From Lysobacter solisilvae (GTDB taxonomy: Bacteria; Pseudomonadota; Gammaproteobacteria; Xanthomonadales; Xanthomonadaceae): 64,000 bases of DNA. The stretch covers positions 1-64,000 of the forward strand of contig NZ_CP071518.1 of NCBI RefSeq assembly GCF_016613535.2, read 5' to 3'. How positions within the stretch are numbered: position 1 is the stretch's first letter; every line of letters starts with the position of its first letter. The notes under the pieces were generated by a model. That model did no database searches. It saw only the letters and a program-made list of their open reading frames with translations, and was not told the DNA's origin. The translations under genes were made by a program, and so were the position numbers. Positions 24,625 through 34,211 of this stretch are shown in pieces.

Positions 24625-25223
24625 GGGTAGAGCATCCGGACCTGCCAGACGCCGGCGCGGTCACGTTCGTAGAGATGTCTTTCATGCAGGCGGAACTGGG
24701 CGCCATACCAGAACTCGATGCGCTCGGGCTTGACCCGGAAACCGGTCCAGCGCGGCGGCCGCGGTACCTCCCGGCCCTCGAACTCAAGTTCGGCCCGCGC
24801 CACCCGTTCGTCGAAGCTGGCACGCGAATCCAGCGTCTCGGACTGCCTGGAGGCCCATGCCCCCAGCTGGCTGCCGCGCGGACGCGAAGCGAAGTAGGCA
24901 TCGGCCTCGGCGTCGGCCACGCTTTCCACCGCTCCTTCCACGCGCACCTGGACGCCTTCGCGGACGCGCGGCCAGTGGAACAGCAGCGCGGCGTGCGGAT
25001 TGGCCTGCAGCTCGCGGCCCTTGCGGCCATCCAGGTGGGAGTAGAAGACGAAGCCGCGCGCATCGAACGCCTTCAGAAGCACGATGCGCGCCGAGGGCCG
25101 GGCGTCGAGCGTGGCGGTGGCCACGGTCATCGCGGTGCGGTCCGGCTCGCCAGCGGCCGCGGCCTCGTCGAAGAGGGCGGCGAACGTGGCCATCGCCTTG
25201 GCATGGAGGTCGGTGTCGGTCAT
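24621..25223 (-). CDS. pdxH: Pyridoxamine 5'-phosphate oxidase
   Basis: PdxH oxidises pyridoxine- or pyridoxamine-5'-phosphate to PLP with FMN and oxygen. The 200-residue length is normal. FMN and substrate motifs include [58 protein letters not shown] and the C-terminal [17 protein letters not shown]. It is first in a three-gene set with overlaps of four bases or fewer. Its closeness to yggS is notable, as both act on vitamin B6. Confidence 0.96.
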   Translation of the reverse strand: MTDTDLHAKAMATFAALFDEAAAAGEPDRTAMTVATATLDARPSARIVLLKAFDARGFVFYSHLDGRKGRELQANPHAALLFHWPRVREGVQVRVEGAVESVADAEADAYFASRPRGSQLGAWASRQSETLDSRASFDERVARAELEFEGREVPRPPRWTGFRVKPERIEFWYGAQFRLHERHLYERDRAGVWQVRMLYP

Positions 25224-25310
25224 GGGGCTATTGTCGGTGGGTGGCGGCGCAGGGTCGAGCCCGGAGTTCCGCCAGACCCTGCTGCCCGGGCCGGACTTGG
25301 GCGCTGGCGC

Positions 25311-25514
25311 CTACTGCACGACAAAGGTAACCCGCAGGTTGACCCGCCACTCGGTGACATTGCCGTTCTCGTCGGTGACGACCTTGATCTCGTTGACCCA
25401 GGCGCCCTTGATGTTCTTGACCGACTCGGCGCATTTCTTCAGTCCGGCGCGGACGGCATCGTCCAGCGTGGTCTTCGAGGCGGCGTTGAGTTCGATGATC
25501 TTTGCGATCGACAT
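25311..25514 (-). CDS. Dodecin family flavin-binding protein
   Basis: The 67-residue protein matches dodecin, a dodecameric flavin-storing shell. Features are MSIAKIIELNAASKTTLDDAV, the aromatic Trp in NIKGAWVNEIKVVTDE that stacks on flavin in the family, and the terminal VNLRVTFVVQ strand. The start at 25514 is chosen because it gives the family N-terminus. It sits alone, between divergent aroK and pdxH, about 87 bases upstream of pdxH, an FMN enzyme. A functional link to flavin use is speculative. Confidence 0.92.
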   Translation of the reverse strand: MSIAKIIELNAASKTTLDDAVRAGLKKCAESVKNIKGAWVNEIKVVTDENGNVTEWRVNLRVTFVVQ

Positions 25515-25640
25515 GGCCAGCTCCGATGGTTCCGGCACATGCCGGAACGGCGACGCTACGCCCGATCGGGTTAAGCCCACGCGCATGCGCTCATGCCCGC
25601 GCGTGCGCGGCCCAGGCATGCCGCGGCCCGACCGGGCGCA

Positions 25641-25646
25641 TACAAT
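25641..25646 (+). promoter_or_regulatory. -10 element placed six bases before the aroK start
   Basis: TACAAT is a 5/6 match to the consensus and ends six bases before the aroK ATG. A transcript starting the usual distance downstream would begin at or next to that ATG, giving a leaderless mRNA. No Shine-Dalgarno is visible, and no convincing -35 was found. Confidence 0.45.
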
Positions 25647-25652
25647 TGGCGC

Positions 25653-26195
25653 ATGAACCCCTCGCCCAACCTGATCCTGGTCGGCCCCATGGGCGCGGGC
25701 AAGAGCACGATCGGACGCCGCCTGGCGCAGCGCTTCGGGCTGCGCTTCGCCGACGCCGACGCCTGGGTCGAGGAGGCCGCCGGCGCCACGGTGGCTCAGC
25801 TCTTCCAGCGCGAGGGCGAGCCGGCCTTCCGGCAACGCGAGCGGGAGGCGCTGGCGACGCTGCTCGGGCAGGACGGCCTGGTCCTGGCGACGGGGGGCGG
25901 CGCGGTGCTCGACGCCGACAATCGCGCGCTGCTGCAACGGCGTGGTTTCGTCGTCCACCTGGAAGTCACCGTGGATCGGCAGCTGGAACGCCTGGCGCAG
26001 GACCACAGCCGCCCTCTGCTGGCCCGCGACGACCGCGCTCAGGTACTGGGCGCCCTCGCGACCGCGCGCAACCCGTTGTACGCCCAGACGGCCGACCTGG
26101 CCTTCGACACCGACGCCCTGGACCCGGCGGCTGCCGCTGACGCGCTGGGCGACCTGCTGGCTGCGCGCTGGCGTGGACATGGAGTGGCCGCATGA
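25653..26195 (+). CDS. aroK: Shikimate kinase
   Basis: AroK phosphorylates shikimate with ATP in the chorismate pathway. The ATG 25653 gives 180 residues; an earlier in-frame start would add 20 arginine- and alanine-rich residues. The P-loop GPMGAGKS spans 11-18, the shikimate-binding acidic residues lie in [13 protein letters not shown], and GGGAVLD plus RPLLARDD follow. The stop overlaps the aroB start by four bases. The aroK-aroB pair is a standard arrangement. Confidence 0.96.
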   Translation: MNPSPNLILVGPMGAGKSTIGRRLAQRFGLRFADADAWVEEAAGATVAQLFQREGEPAFRQREREALATLLGQDGLVLATGGGAVLDADNRALLQRRGFVVHLEVTVDRQLERLAQDHSRPLLARDDRAQVLGALATARNPLYAQTADLAFDTDALDPAAAADALGDLLAARWRGHGVAA

Positions 26196-27322
26196 GCCTG
26201 TCCCATCCCCATCCGCCGGTTGGCGGCCGTGTCATCGAGGTCGGTGGCGAAGCGCCCTACGCGATCACCGTCGGCCAGGGGCTGCTGCACGATGGCGACC
26301 GCATCGCCCACGCGCTGCGCGGCCGCCATGCGCTGCTGGTCAGCGACAGCCACGTGGCGCCACTGTATGCGCAGATCGTCGAGCAGGCGCTGCACGCCGC
26401 CCGGCCGGACCTGGTGCTCGCGCGCTGGGTCATGCCGGCCGGCGAGCAGTACAAGACCCTGGTCCAGTACGGCGCCTGCCTGGACGCCCTGGCGCAGTTG
26501 GGCGCCACGCGGGACGCGTGCGTCATCGCGCTGGGTGGCGGCGTGGTCGGTGACCTGGCCGGCTTCGCGGCGGCGTCCTGGATGCGCGGCATCGACTGCG
26601 TGCAACTGCCGACCACCCTGCTGGCGATGGTCGACTCCTCCGTCGGCGGCAAGACCGCCGTCGACCTGCCGCAGGGCAAGAACCTGGTCGGCGCCTTCCA
26701 TCCGCCACGGGCGGTGATCGCCGACACCACGGCGCTGCACACCCTGCCCGACCGCGAGCTGCGCGCGGGCCTGGCCGAAGTGGCCAAGTACGGTGCGATC
26801 TTCGATCGCCAGTTCCTGGCCTGGCTGGAACGGCACTCGCGCGACCTGCTGGCCCGCGATGACGCGGCGATGGCCGAGGCGATCGCGCGTTCGTGTGAAT
26901 TCAAGGCCGACGTGGTCTCGCGCGATCCCTACGAACGCGGCCACCGCGCGCTGCTGAATTTCGGGCACACCTTCGGTCACGCCATCGAGGCCGAACAGGG
27001 CTATGCCGGCGTGGGCCGCGATGCGCTCAATCACGGCGAAGCCGTGGCCGTGGGCATGGTGCTGGCCGCGCGCCTGTCGACCCTGCTGGGGCTGGCGCCG
27101 GCCGAGGACGCGACCGCGCTCGAATCGCTGCTGGCCACCCTGGGCCTGCCGGTGCGCCTGCCCGAACGCCTGGCGCCCGCCGCGCTGCTGGCGCGCATGT
27201 ACCTGGATAAAAAGGCCGATGCGCAGGGCCTTCGGTTCGTGCTCTGGGGCGGCGCGGGCGAGGGTCGTGTGGTCGCCGGCGTGCCCGACGACGCGGTGCT
27301 GGCGGTGCTGCGGACCCCCTGA
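26192..27322 (+). CDS. aroB: 3-dehydroquinate synthase
   Basis: AroB converts DAHP to 3-dehydroquinate using NAD+ and a divalent metal. The 376 residues carry [48 protein letters not shown] and the zinc-ligand region [27 protein letters not shown] near the end is typical. It overlaps aroK by four bases. No anomalies were seen. Confidence 0.97.
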   Translation: MSLSHPHPPVGGRVIEVGGEAPYAITVGQGLLHDGDRIAHALRGRHALLVSDSHVAPLYAQIVEQALHAARPDLVLARWVMPAGEQYKTLVQYGACLDALAQLGATRDACVIALGGGVVGDLAGFAAASWMRGIDCVQLPTTLLAMVDSSVGGKTAVDLPQGKNLVGAFHPPRAVIADTTALHTLPDRELRAGLAEVAKYGAIFDRQFLAWLERHSRDLLARDDAAMAEAIARSCEFKADVVSRDPYERGHRALLNFGHTFGHAIEAEQGYAGVGRDALNHGEAVAVGMVLAARLSTLLGLAPAEDATALESLLATLGLPVRLPERLAPAALLARMYLDKKADAQGLRFVLWGGAGEGRVVAGVPDDAVLAVLRTP

Positions 27323-27374
27323 ACCGCGTCATCCGCCCCGGTGGGGCGCGCCCAGCGCTTACAATGCCCACCTC

Positions 27375-27629
27375 ATGCGCCTGCTCCTGCAACAACGGCC
27401 CGACGGCCGCGAAGCCCCTCGCTTCGTCCAGCTCATGCTGCAGCCCGACCTGCTCGGTGGCTGGGAGCTGCTGCGCGAATCGGGCCAGATCGGCGGTCGC
27501 AGCACGGTGCGGCGCGAAGTCTTCCTCGAGCAGGAGGCCGCGCTGGCCGCGCTCGAACATGCCCGCGACCAGCAACTCAAGCGCGGCTTCCAGCTGATGT
27601 TTGCCCAAGGCGTGGACGCGCCGCGATGA
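27375..27629 (+). CDS. Small WGR-domain-like protein
   Basis: This 84-residue protein is almost entirely one WGR-like fold: MRLLLQQRPDGREAPRFVQL, then WELLRESGQIGGRSTVRRE, then FLEQEAALAALEHARDQQLK. WGR domains bind DNA ends or partner proteins in larger enzymes; stand-alone bacterial versions have no settled function. The literal W-G-R triplet is not conserved here. A TACAAT at 27360-27365 ends nine bases before the ATG and no ribosome site is seen, so the gene may have a very short leader. It lies between aroB and hemE. Confidence 0.72.
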   Translation: MRLLLQQRPDGREAPRFVQLMLQPDLLGGWELLRESGQIGGRSTVRREVFLEQEAALAALEHARDQQLKRGFQLMFAQGVDAPR

Positions 27630-27707
27630 GCGCCGGCTGATCTTCTCCGCGCCCACGGGCGCCGGCGCGACGCGCCGCTCCATCCTTTCTTTTCGTTGAC
27701 GAATCCC

Positions 27708-28784
27708 ATGCCCGCACAGCCTCCCCGCAACGACCGTTTCCTGCGTGCCCTGCGCCGCGAACCCGTGGACTGCACGCCCGTGTGGCTGATGCGCCAGGCC
27801 GGCCGCTACCTGCCGGAATACCGGGCCACCCGCCGGGAGGCCGGCAGCTTCCTGGCAATGGCGAAGAATCCGGAACTGGCCTGCGAAGTGACGCTGCAAC
27901 CGCTGCGCCGCTTTCCGCTCGACGCCGCGATCCTGTTCTCCGACATCCTCACCGTCCCCGATGCCATGGGCCTGGGCCTTTACTTCGTCGAGGGCGAAGG
28001 GCCGAAGTTCGAACACCCCATCCGCAGCGCGGCCGACATCGACCGGCTGGGTGTCCCCGACATGGAGACTGACCTGCGCTATGTCATGGATGCGGTGCGC
28101 ACCATCCGCCGTGAACTGGACGGCAGCGTGCCGCTGATCGGCTTCTCGGGCAGCCCCTGGACGCTGGCCTGTTACATGGTGGAGGGCGGCGGCAGCGACA
28201 ACTACGGGCGCGTGAAATCCCTGGCTCTCAACGAGCCCGCGGCAATGCACCGGCTGCTGTCGGTGGTCACCGACGCGGTGATCGCCTATCTGCGCGCGCA
28301 GCACCAGGCCGGAGCGCAGGCGCTGCAGGTGTTCGACACCTGGGGCGGCGTGTTGTCGCCGGCGATGTACCGCGAGTTTTCACTGCGCTACCTGAAGCGC
28401 ATCGCGGCCGAACTGCCGCGCGGCGATGGCGCCGAGCGCGCGCCGCTGATCCTGTTCGGCAAGGGCAATGCGCCGTACGTGGCGGATCTGGCTGCCAGCG
28501 GTGCCGAAGCGGTGGGCGTGGACTGGACCATCGAACTGGGCGACGCGGCACGGGCCGTGGGCGGCCGCGCCGCACTGCAGGGCAACCTCGATCCGGTGAC
28601 GCTCTACGCGCAGCCCGAAGCGATCCGCCGCGAAGTGGGCCGTGCGCTGGACAGCTACCGCGATGGCAACGGCGGCTCGCGCGAGGGCCACGTGTTCAAC
28701 CTCGGCCATGGGATGTCGCCGGACATGGACCCCGACCACGTCGCGGCCCTGGTCCAGGCGGTGCACGAGCTCAGCGCGCGCTGA
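27708..28784 (+). CDS. hemE: Uroporphyrinogen decarboxylase
   Basis: HemE removes four carboxyl groups from uroporphyrinogen III to make coproporphyrinogen III in haem synthesis. The ATG at 27708 gives 358 residues; a TTG twelve bases earlier is less likely. The signature [14 protein letters not shown] (26-39) and [19 protein letters not shown] are present, as is the C-terminal [16 protein letters not shown]. It converges with the sensor kinase gene 90 bases away. No anomalies were seen. Confidence 0.97.
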   Translation: MPAQPPRNDRFLRALRREPVDCTPVWLMRQAGRYLPEYRATRREAGSFLAMAKNPELACEVTLQPLRRFPLDAAILFSDILTVPDAMGLGLYFVEGEGPKFEHPIRSAADIDRLGVPDMETDLRYVMDAVRTIRRELDGSVPLIGFSGSPWTLACYMVEGGGSDNYGRVKSLALNEPAAMHRLLSVVTDAVIAYLRAQHQAGAQALQVFDTWGGVLSPAMYREFSLRYLKRIAAELPRGDGAERAPLILFGKGNAPYVADLAASGAEAVGVDWTIELGDAARAVGGRAALQGNLDPVTLYAQPEAIRREVGRALDSYRDGNGGSREGHVFNLGHGMSPDMDPDHVAALVQAVHELSAR

Positions 28785-28802
28785 ACCTGCTGCTGCACGG
28801 GG

Positions 28803-28820
28803 GCGACGCCGAGGCGTCGC
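28803..28820. repeat. 18-bp perfect inverted repeat between hemE and the sensor kinase
   Basis: GCGACGCC, a GA spacer and GGCGTCGC form a perfect palindrome in the 90-base convergent gap. No T-run follows on either strand, so an intrinsic terminator is doubtful. It may slow polymerases at the convergent junction. Confidence 0.4.
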
Positions 28821-28874
28821 GCTGCGGCGGGTGGCAGCGCGCGTGCGCCCTGCACGCCGCGGGCGACCGGGACT

Positions 28875-31800
28875 TCAGGATGACGCGGTTTCCTCAGGGA
28901 CGATCTGCGGACCCTGGGCGAGCGCGCGAGGCAGCTGCGTGGGGTCGATCGCCTCCGGCTCGGGCTGCAGCCCCTGCAGCAGTTCGGCCAGCATGCGCAG
29001 CGTCATCGGCTTGCGGATGAAGCGGTCGAAACCGGCCTGCAGTGCTTCGGGCTCGGCGCCCGCGTCGGCTCGCGCGGTGACCGCGATCAGCGGGCGTTCG
29101 AAACCCTGAGTGCGCAACTGGCGCGCGAGCGCCATGCCGTCCATACCGGGAAGGTCGAGGTCGAGCAGGGCCGCGTCGAAGGGCGTGGTGACCGCTGCGG
29201 CCAATGCCGCAAGCCCGTGGGGAACGTGCACGACGTGGTGTCCCTGCAGGCGCAGCAGCCCGGTGAGCACGTCGGCGACCGTCGGATCGTCCTCGACCAG
29301 CAGCAGCGACAGGCTGCGCGAAGCGGCCACCTGAACCATCACGTTTTCCTCGCGCGGCGCGGGCGCCACGGCGAGCGGCAATGGCAGTCGGACTGTGAAA
29401 CGCGTGCCCTCGCCCGGCGCCCCGTCGACCTCGATCGCGCCGCCCATCGCCGCGGCGAGTTCCTGGCTGATCGCCAAGCCCAGGCCGCTGCCTCCGTAGC
29501 GCGCGCGCGTGCGCGCCCCGTCGCCCTGCTCGAATCGGCGGAACAGCCGCGCCTTCTGTTCGGCGTTCAGTCCGGGGCCGGTATCGCGCACCTCCAACTG
29601 CACGCCGACGGGGACCAACGCAGCGGCGTGCAGCGTCACCCGGCCGTGTTCGGTGAACTTGATCGCATTGCCCAGCAGGTTCAGCAGGATCTGGCGGACG
29701 CGCGCCGGATCGCCGCGCAGCGCGCGCGGCAGGTCACCGCCGATCTCCAGTGCGAACGCCAGACCGCGCTGGCGCGCCAGCGGGCCGATCAGCGCGGCGA
29801 GATCTTCCACCAGCGCGTGGATGTCGAACGATTCATCCGCAAGTTCCAGCTTGCCCGATTCGATGCGGGCCAGATCCAGGGCATCGTTGACCAATCGCAG
29901 GAGGTGTTCGCCCGCGCCGCGGATGGCGCCCACGTAGCCCCGCTGCTGCGCGGTGAGCGCCGTGCCCAGGAGCAGTTCGCTCATGCCCAGCACGCCCGTC
30001 ATCGGCGTGCGTACTTCATGGCCGAGCGTGGCCAGGAATCGGGTCTTGGCCAGCGAAGCCTGTTCGGCAAGTTCCTGCTGCTGGCGGGTGAGCTGCCAGG
30101 CATGCCGGCGGCGCACGCGCGTACGCCAGGCGCGCGCGACGGCGGCCAGCACCAGCAGGCCGGCCACGATGTAGCTGGCGATCGACCACCAGGTCCACCA
30201 CCACGGCGATGCAACCGCGAAGCGCACCACCAGCGGGGGCGACCAAGGGCTGTCGGCGGTCCGCGCGGTGATCTCGAGCCGGTAGCGACCGGCCGGCAAG
30301 CGCGAGAACACCCGTTCGCCGCTGGCGGTCGGCGCAACCCATCCGCGGTCATGGCCCACCAGCTGGAAGCGATAGAGGTGCTGCGGCGTCTCGTCGAAAT
30401 CGAGCAGGCGCGCGGTGATCCGCAGGTCGCGATCGTCCTCGCCCAGCGTGAACGGCTGCGTCGGCGACAGGGCGATGCGGTGGTCGCCACGCTGCACGTC
30501 GAATGATTCGATCACCAGCGGCGGCAGGCCGGTGTCCGGCCTCACCACGGCCGGATCGAACACGATCAGGCCTTCGCTGCTGCCCAGCATCAGCCGGCCG
30601 TCGCCGCGCCGCGCGACGGGCGCGGCGTCGAGTTCCTGGCTGAGCAGGCCGTCGCGCACGTCGAAGGCGCGCGCGCTGCGCGTGGCGGGATCGACGCGCA
30701 CCAGGCCACGACGGCTGGATACCCAGGCCACGCCGCTGGCGTCCACGGCCACGCCGCTGGGCAACATCATCGGCATGCCGTCGCTGCCACCCATGTCGAA
30801 CGCCGGCGTGAGCGTGGCGCCGTTCCATGCGAAGGACTGCAGCCGGCCGAAGCTGGCCAGCCACACCTGGCCGCGCGCGTCGAGGGCAAAGCCGGGAATG
30901 CGCGTACGCGGTGCACCGGGCACCGGTTCGAAGCGGCGCGCACCAGAGTTCCACATCGACAGGCCGTGCGAACCGGAGAGCCAGACAGCACCGTCGGGAC
31001 CACGTCCCAGCTGGTGGAGTTCGGCGCCCCTGGGCACGCCGTGGTCATCGCCAGGAAGGACGCTGTGCAAGACCGCACCCCGCGCATCGCGGGCCTGGAC
31101 GCCACCGCTGGCCGATGCCATCCAGACCAGGCCCTCGGCGTCCTGCAGGAACGCGACCGTTTCGCCGGACAGCGCGGGGTCCTGCGCGTCGCGCGCGCTC
31201 CAACGCCGTGGCGCATCGCCGGCCCCGATGCGCACCAGACCGTCGCGATAGCCCACCCACACCGCGCCGCTCGCATCCTCGAAGACCGCGGACAGTGACG
31301 CGCCCTCCCCCACATCCGCGGCGCGGTGCTGGATCGCGCCCGTGTCGGGATCGAACAGATCCAGGGCGCCGCCGGTGCCCACCAGCCACGCCTGCCCGTC
31401 GGCGGCATTGGCGATGCCGCGTACGTGGCCGTTGCCGAGCGAGTCGGGGTTGTCGGCTTCGCGGGCAAAGGTCGAGAACTGGCGCCAGGACGGCGGCAGG
31501 TGCCACAGGCCGTGGCTACTGCTGGCGAACCACAGGCCGCCGCGCCGGTCCTGCAGGGCCGTCACCCAGGAAGGTCGGACCATCCCGCGCGCCGGCGGGC
31601 TGTACAGCGGCACGTTGATGACCTGCGTTCCGTCCTCTAGGCCGAGCCCCTGGCGGATATCGACCCAGGACTCGCCACCCCGGTCGCGCAGCAGCAGGCG
31701 CAGCACGTCGCCCGTTACCCAGGTCGGTGTCGTGAAACCGCCGTCGCGCCCGCGCACCACGACGCCGGCGGTCGTGGCGACCCACAAGGCGCCGGCGTCG

Positions 31801-32591
31801 TCGACGGCCAGGCCCTCGATGGCCTGCGAGGGCAGCGCGGAGGGGGGAAGGCGTTCGAAATCGCGGCCCGTCCAGCGCGCCGCGCCGTTCTTCGTTCCCA
31901 CCCAGAGGCTGCCGTCGGGTGTCTGCGCCAGATGGCTCACGCGCAGGTCGGGCAGACTCCGCGCGTCGCCCGCGCGGGGCAGGAAGCGCGACACCCCGCC
32001 GCCAGGCGCCAGCCGGTACAGGCCGGCGTCGGCGGTGCCAAACCAGACCGCGCCGTCGCTGGTGGTCGTCACCACCCAGATCTCATTGCTCCCCAGCTGC
32101 GGCGTGTTGTCGCGGTGGTAGTAGCGCCAATGTCGGCGCTGGGAATCGAGCATTGCCAAACCCGCGTCGCGCGTGCCGACCCAGACGCGATCGGCGGCGT
32201 CCACGTGTACCGACCAGGCGAAGTTGCCCTGCAGCCCCTGTTCGGCGCGCCAGAGCCGATGCCCCTGTCCGCCCAGGCGTGCCACGCCGTCGCTGGTGGC
32301 CACCCACAGGTAACCCTGGCGGTCCTGCGCCAGTGCGTTGATGCGATTCGAGGGCAGGCCGTCCGCCACCGTGAGCTGGCGCAGCCGGGGCGTGGGTGGG
32401 ATTCCAGCCACGGCGGGCAGGAGGGTCGGTAGCAGGACAAGAGTGACGCCCAGCAGCGCCAGGGCCCACCGTCGAGCGCTCGCACGCACCGCAGCCGGGC
32501 CTTTGAAAACCGCATTCCCGAGTTGGCACGAGCAGACCTGCGGTCCGCGCTCGTTATCCGATCCCCGCGCGCCACGCGCCTGTTCTTCCAT
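28875..32591 (-). CDS. Hybrid sensor histidine kinase with two-component beta-propeller sensor
   Basis: The ATG at 32591 gives about 1238 residues; later starts are possible and the N-terminus is uncertain. After a signal or anchor near ALALLGVTLVLLPTLLP comes a long periplasmic region of reg_prop repeats (patterns like YLWVATSDGVARL, AVWFGTADAGLYRL, ALWVATTAGVV) forming two seven-bladed propellers, then a Y_Y_Y domain. One Trp-rich membrane helix lies near 790-820. HisKA has the phospho-His858 in FLATLGHEVRTPMTGV. The HATPase shows NLLGNAIKFTEHG and GSGLGLAIS. A receiver domain follows with Asp1144 in LLDLDLPGMDG. No DNA-binding output is present, so a separate partner must act. The ligand is unknown; relatives in other phyla sense glycans. 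Confidence 0.9.
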   Translation of the reverse strand: MEEQARGARGSDNERGPQVCSCQLGNAVFKGPAAVRASARRWALALLGVTLVLLPTLLPAVAGIPPTPRLRQLTVADGLPSNRINALAQDRQGYLWVATSDGVARLGGQGHRLWRAEQGLQGNFAWSVHVDAADRVWVGTRDAGLAMLDSQRRHWRYYHRDNTPQLGSNEIWVVTTTSDGAVWFGTADAGLYRLAPGGGVSRFLPRAGDARSLPDLRVSHLAQTPDGSLWVGTKNGAARWTGRDFERLPPSALPSQAIEGLAVDDAGALWVATTAGVVVRGRDGGFTTPTWVTGDVLRLLLRDRGGESWVDIRQGLGLEDGTQVINVPLYSPPARGMVRPSWVTALQDRRGGLWFASSSHGLWHLPPSWRQFSTFAREADNPDSLGNGHVRGIANAADGQAWLVGTGGALDLFDPDTGAIQHRAADVGEGASLSAVFEDASGAVWVGYRDGLVRIGAGDAPRRWSARDAQDPALSGETVAFLQDAEGLVWMASASGGVQARDARGAVLHSVLPGDDHGVPRGAELHQLGRGPDGAVWLSGSHGLSMWNSGARRFEPVPGAPRTRIPGFALDARGQVWLASFGRLQSFAWNGATLTPAFDMGGSDGMPMMLPSGVAVDASGVAWVSSRRGLVRVDPATRSARAFDVRDGLLSQELDAAPVARRGDGRLMLGSSEGLIVFDPAVVRPDTGLPPLVIESFDVQRGDHRIALSPTQPFTLGEDDRDLRITARLLDFDETPQHLYRFQLVGHDRGWVAPTASGERVFSRLPAGRYRLEITARTADSPWSPPLVVRFAVASPWWWTWWSIASYIVAGLLVLAAVARAWRTRVRRRHAWQLTRQQQELAEQASLAKTRFLATLGHEVRTPMTGVLGMSELLLGTALTAQQRGYVGAIRGAGEHLLRLVNDALDLARIESGKLELADESFDIHALVEDLAALIGPLARQRGLAFALEIGGDLPRALRGDPARVRQILLNLLGNAIKFTEHGRVTLHAAALVPVGVQLEVRDTGPGLNAEQKARLFRRFEQGDGARTRARYGGSGLGLAISQELAAAMGGAIEVDGAPGEGTRFTVRLPLPLAVAPAPREENVMVQVAASRSLSLLLVEDDPTVADVLTGLLRLQGHHVVHVPHGLAALAAAVTTPFDAALLDLDLPGMDGMALARQLRTQGFERPLIAVTARADAGAEPEALQAGFDRFIRKPMTLRMLAELLQGLQPEPEAIDPTQLPRALAQGPQIVPEETASS

Positions 32592-32848
32592 GCCCGGCCC
32601 CCACCGATGCGCCTGCGACCTAGGCTGGTCGATGCGACTGAACCGCGCAAGTCGGGCGAAGCCCGCGCCGATCACTGGCCGATGCAGCAGCTGAACGGTT
32701 GGGGTTGGTCGGGGCCCTTGCGGCCCGGGTCCACCCGCGCACCGGTGTCCGCCCGGCCTGCGGGGTCCAACGGGTTCCCCCGGGCCTGCTCCCGGTGCGT
32801 TCACCGGTGCGGGCTAGAATCCGGAGCACACCACCGGTGGAGTCCCTG

Positions 32849-33607
32849 ATGTCACTGCGATGGTTGGCCATTGCGGCGCTGGCCTGCATTCCATTCTGCG
32901 GCCACGCCCAGGACGACGAGCACCAGTTCGCGCTCGACCCGATCCACACGCGCGTGGTGCTGGGCGTAAGCCATGCGGGCTTCTCGCAGGCCGTGGGCAC
33001 GATTTCCGGCAGCACCGGCACGGTGCGTTTCGATCCGGATGACTGGTCGGTCGCGCAGGTGGACGTTACCGTGCCCCTCCAACGGCTCGACCTGGGCGAT
33101 GCGGAATGGAATACGGCGGTGCTGGCACCCAGGCTGCTGGATGCGCAGCGGCATCCGCAGGCGCGGTTCGTGTCGACAAGGGTGGAGGCGATCGATGCCC
33201 AGCACGCCCGCGCATGCGGCGAACTCACGCTGCGCGGCGTAACCGGCCCTGTCTGCCTGGACGTGACCTTCAACCAGCTCAAGCGTCACCCGCTGCCGCC
33301 CTTCCGGCGAACAGCCGGGTTTTCGGCGGTGGCGACGCTGAGCCGCAAGGCGTTCGGCATCACGGCCTGGCCCACCGTGATCGGCGACGAGGTGACGCTG
33401 CGGATCGAAGCCGAGGCGGTGCGCGGCCAGCCGCGCGCACCGGATGCGCCTGCAGCCCAGCCCGGCGCGGAAAATCCGGTAGCGCCCCCGCCCCCGCAGG
33501 ATGCCGGCACGGCTGGCCCGGAACCGGCACCGATCCCTCCGCCGGCACCGGCGCGCGAATCCGATGCCCCCGAACCCGCCTCCCATGAAGCGGACCCCAC
33601 CCCATGA
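32849..33607 (+). CDS. YceI-family periplasmic protein with Pro/Ala-rich tail
   Basis: The 252-residue product begins with a signal peptide (MSLRWLAIAALACIPFCGHAQ). The YceI lipocalin-like fold, which binds isoprenoid or quinone-like lipids in characterised members, is seen in FALDPIHTRVVLGVSHAGFS, GTVRFDPDDWSVAQVDVTVP and the later LSRKAFGITAWPTVIGDEV. The last 65 residues are low-complexity Pro/Ala/Glu, not part of the fold. A TAGAAT at 32815-32820 may be its -10. It is followed by cytochrome b561 and a second yceI, so the three likely act together in envelope redox or lipid handling. Confidence 0.88.
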   Translation: MSLRWLAIAALACIPFCGHAQDDEHQFALDPIHTRVVLGVSHAGFSQAVGTISGSTGTVRFDPDDWSVAQVDVTVPLQRLDLGDAEWNTAVLAPRLLDAQRHPQARFVSTRVEAIDAQHARACGELTLRGVTGPVCLDVTFNQLKRHPLPPFRRTAGFSAVATLSRKAFGITAWPTVIGDEVTLRIEAEAVRGQPRAPDAPAAQPGAENPVAPPPPQDAGTAGPEPAPIPPPAPARESDAPEPASHEADPTP

Positions 33608-33620
33608 CCGGAGCGCCCCG

Positions 33621-34211
33621 ATGACCTGGAAGAACACCGCGGACCGATGGGGCCCGGTCAGCCAGCTGTTCCACTGGCTGATCGTGATCATGGTCCTGTC
33701 GATGGGCACGGTCGGCCTGGTGATGACGGAAATGCGCAACAGCCCGGACAAGGTGCAGCTCTATCTGCTGCACAAGTCCTTCGGGCTGACGCTGCTGGCG
33801 CTGGTCACGCTGCGCCTGCTGTGGCGACTGTTCGCAGGGACGCCGCTGCCCGTGGCCGGTACGCCCCGCTGGCAGGAGCGCATTGCCTCGCTCACCCACT
33901 GGGGACTGTATGCGCTGCTGTTCGCGATGCCGCTGACGGGCTGGCTGCTCAATTCGGCAGCGGGATTTCCGCTGCGGTGGTTCGGCTTGTTCAACCTGCC
34001 GGCGATCGCCGGGAAGAACCATGGCCTGCACGAGCTGGCCGAGGATGCGCACGAACTGCTGTTCTGGACACTGATCGCCCTGGCCGTGCTGCACGCGGGC
34101 GCGGCGTTCTACCACCACCTGTTCCAGCGCGACGCCACGCTGACGCGGATGCTGCCGCGCCGCTGGCTGCGCGACCCGACCCCCGCCGAGGATTCCCGCA
34201 ATGCCGCTTGA
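33621..34211 (+). CDS. Cytochrome b561
   Basis: The ATG at 33621 gives 196 residues, the normal size for bacterial cytochrome b561, an inner-membrane dihaem protein that transfers electrons from quinol. Four membrane helices are visible, with haem-ligand histidines in QLFHWLIVIMVLSMG, LLHKSFGLTLLALV, NHGLHELAEDAHELLFW and VLHAGAAFYHHLF. An earlier in-frame start would add an arginine-rich segment outside the family. It lies between two yceI genes, overlapping the second by 11 bases, like the yceJ-yceI pair of E. coli. Confidence 0.93.
   Translation: MTWKNTADRWGPVSQLFHWLIVIMVLSMGTVGLVMTEMRNSPDKVQLYLLHKSFGLTLLALVTLRLLWRLFAGTPLPVAGTPRWQERIASLTHWGLYALLFAMPLTGWLLNSAAGFPLRWFGLFNLPAIAGKNHGLHELAEDAHELLFWTLIALAVLHAGAAFYHHLFQRDATLTRMLPRRWLRDPTPAEDSRNAA

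Noticed and set aside
28803..28820. Palindrome between hemE and the sensor kinase as a terminator
   Set aside because: No T-run on either strand; kept only as a repeat.
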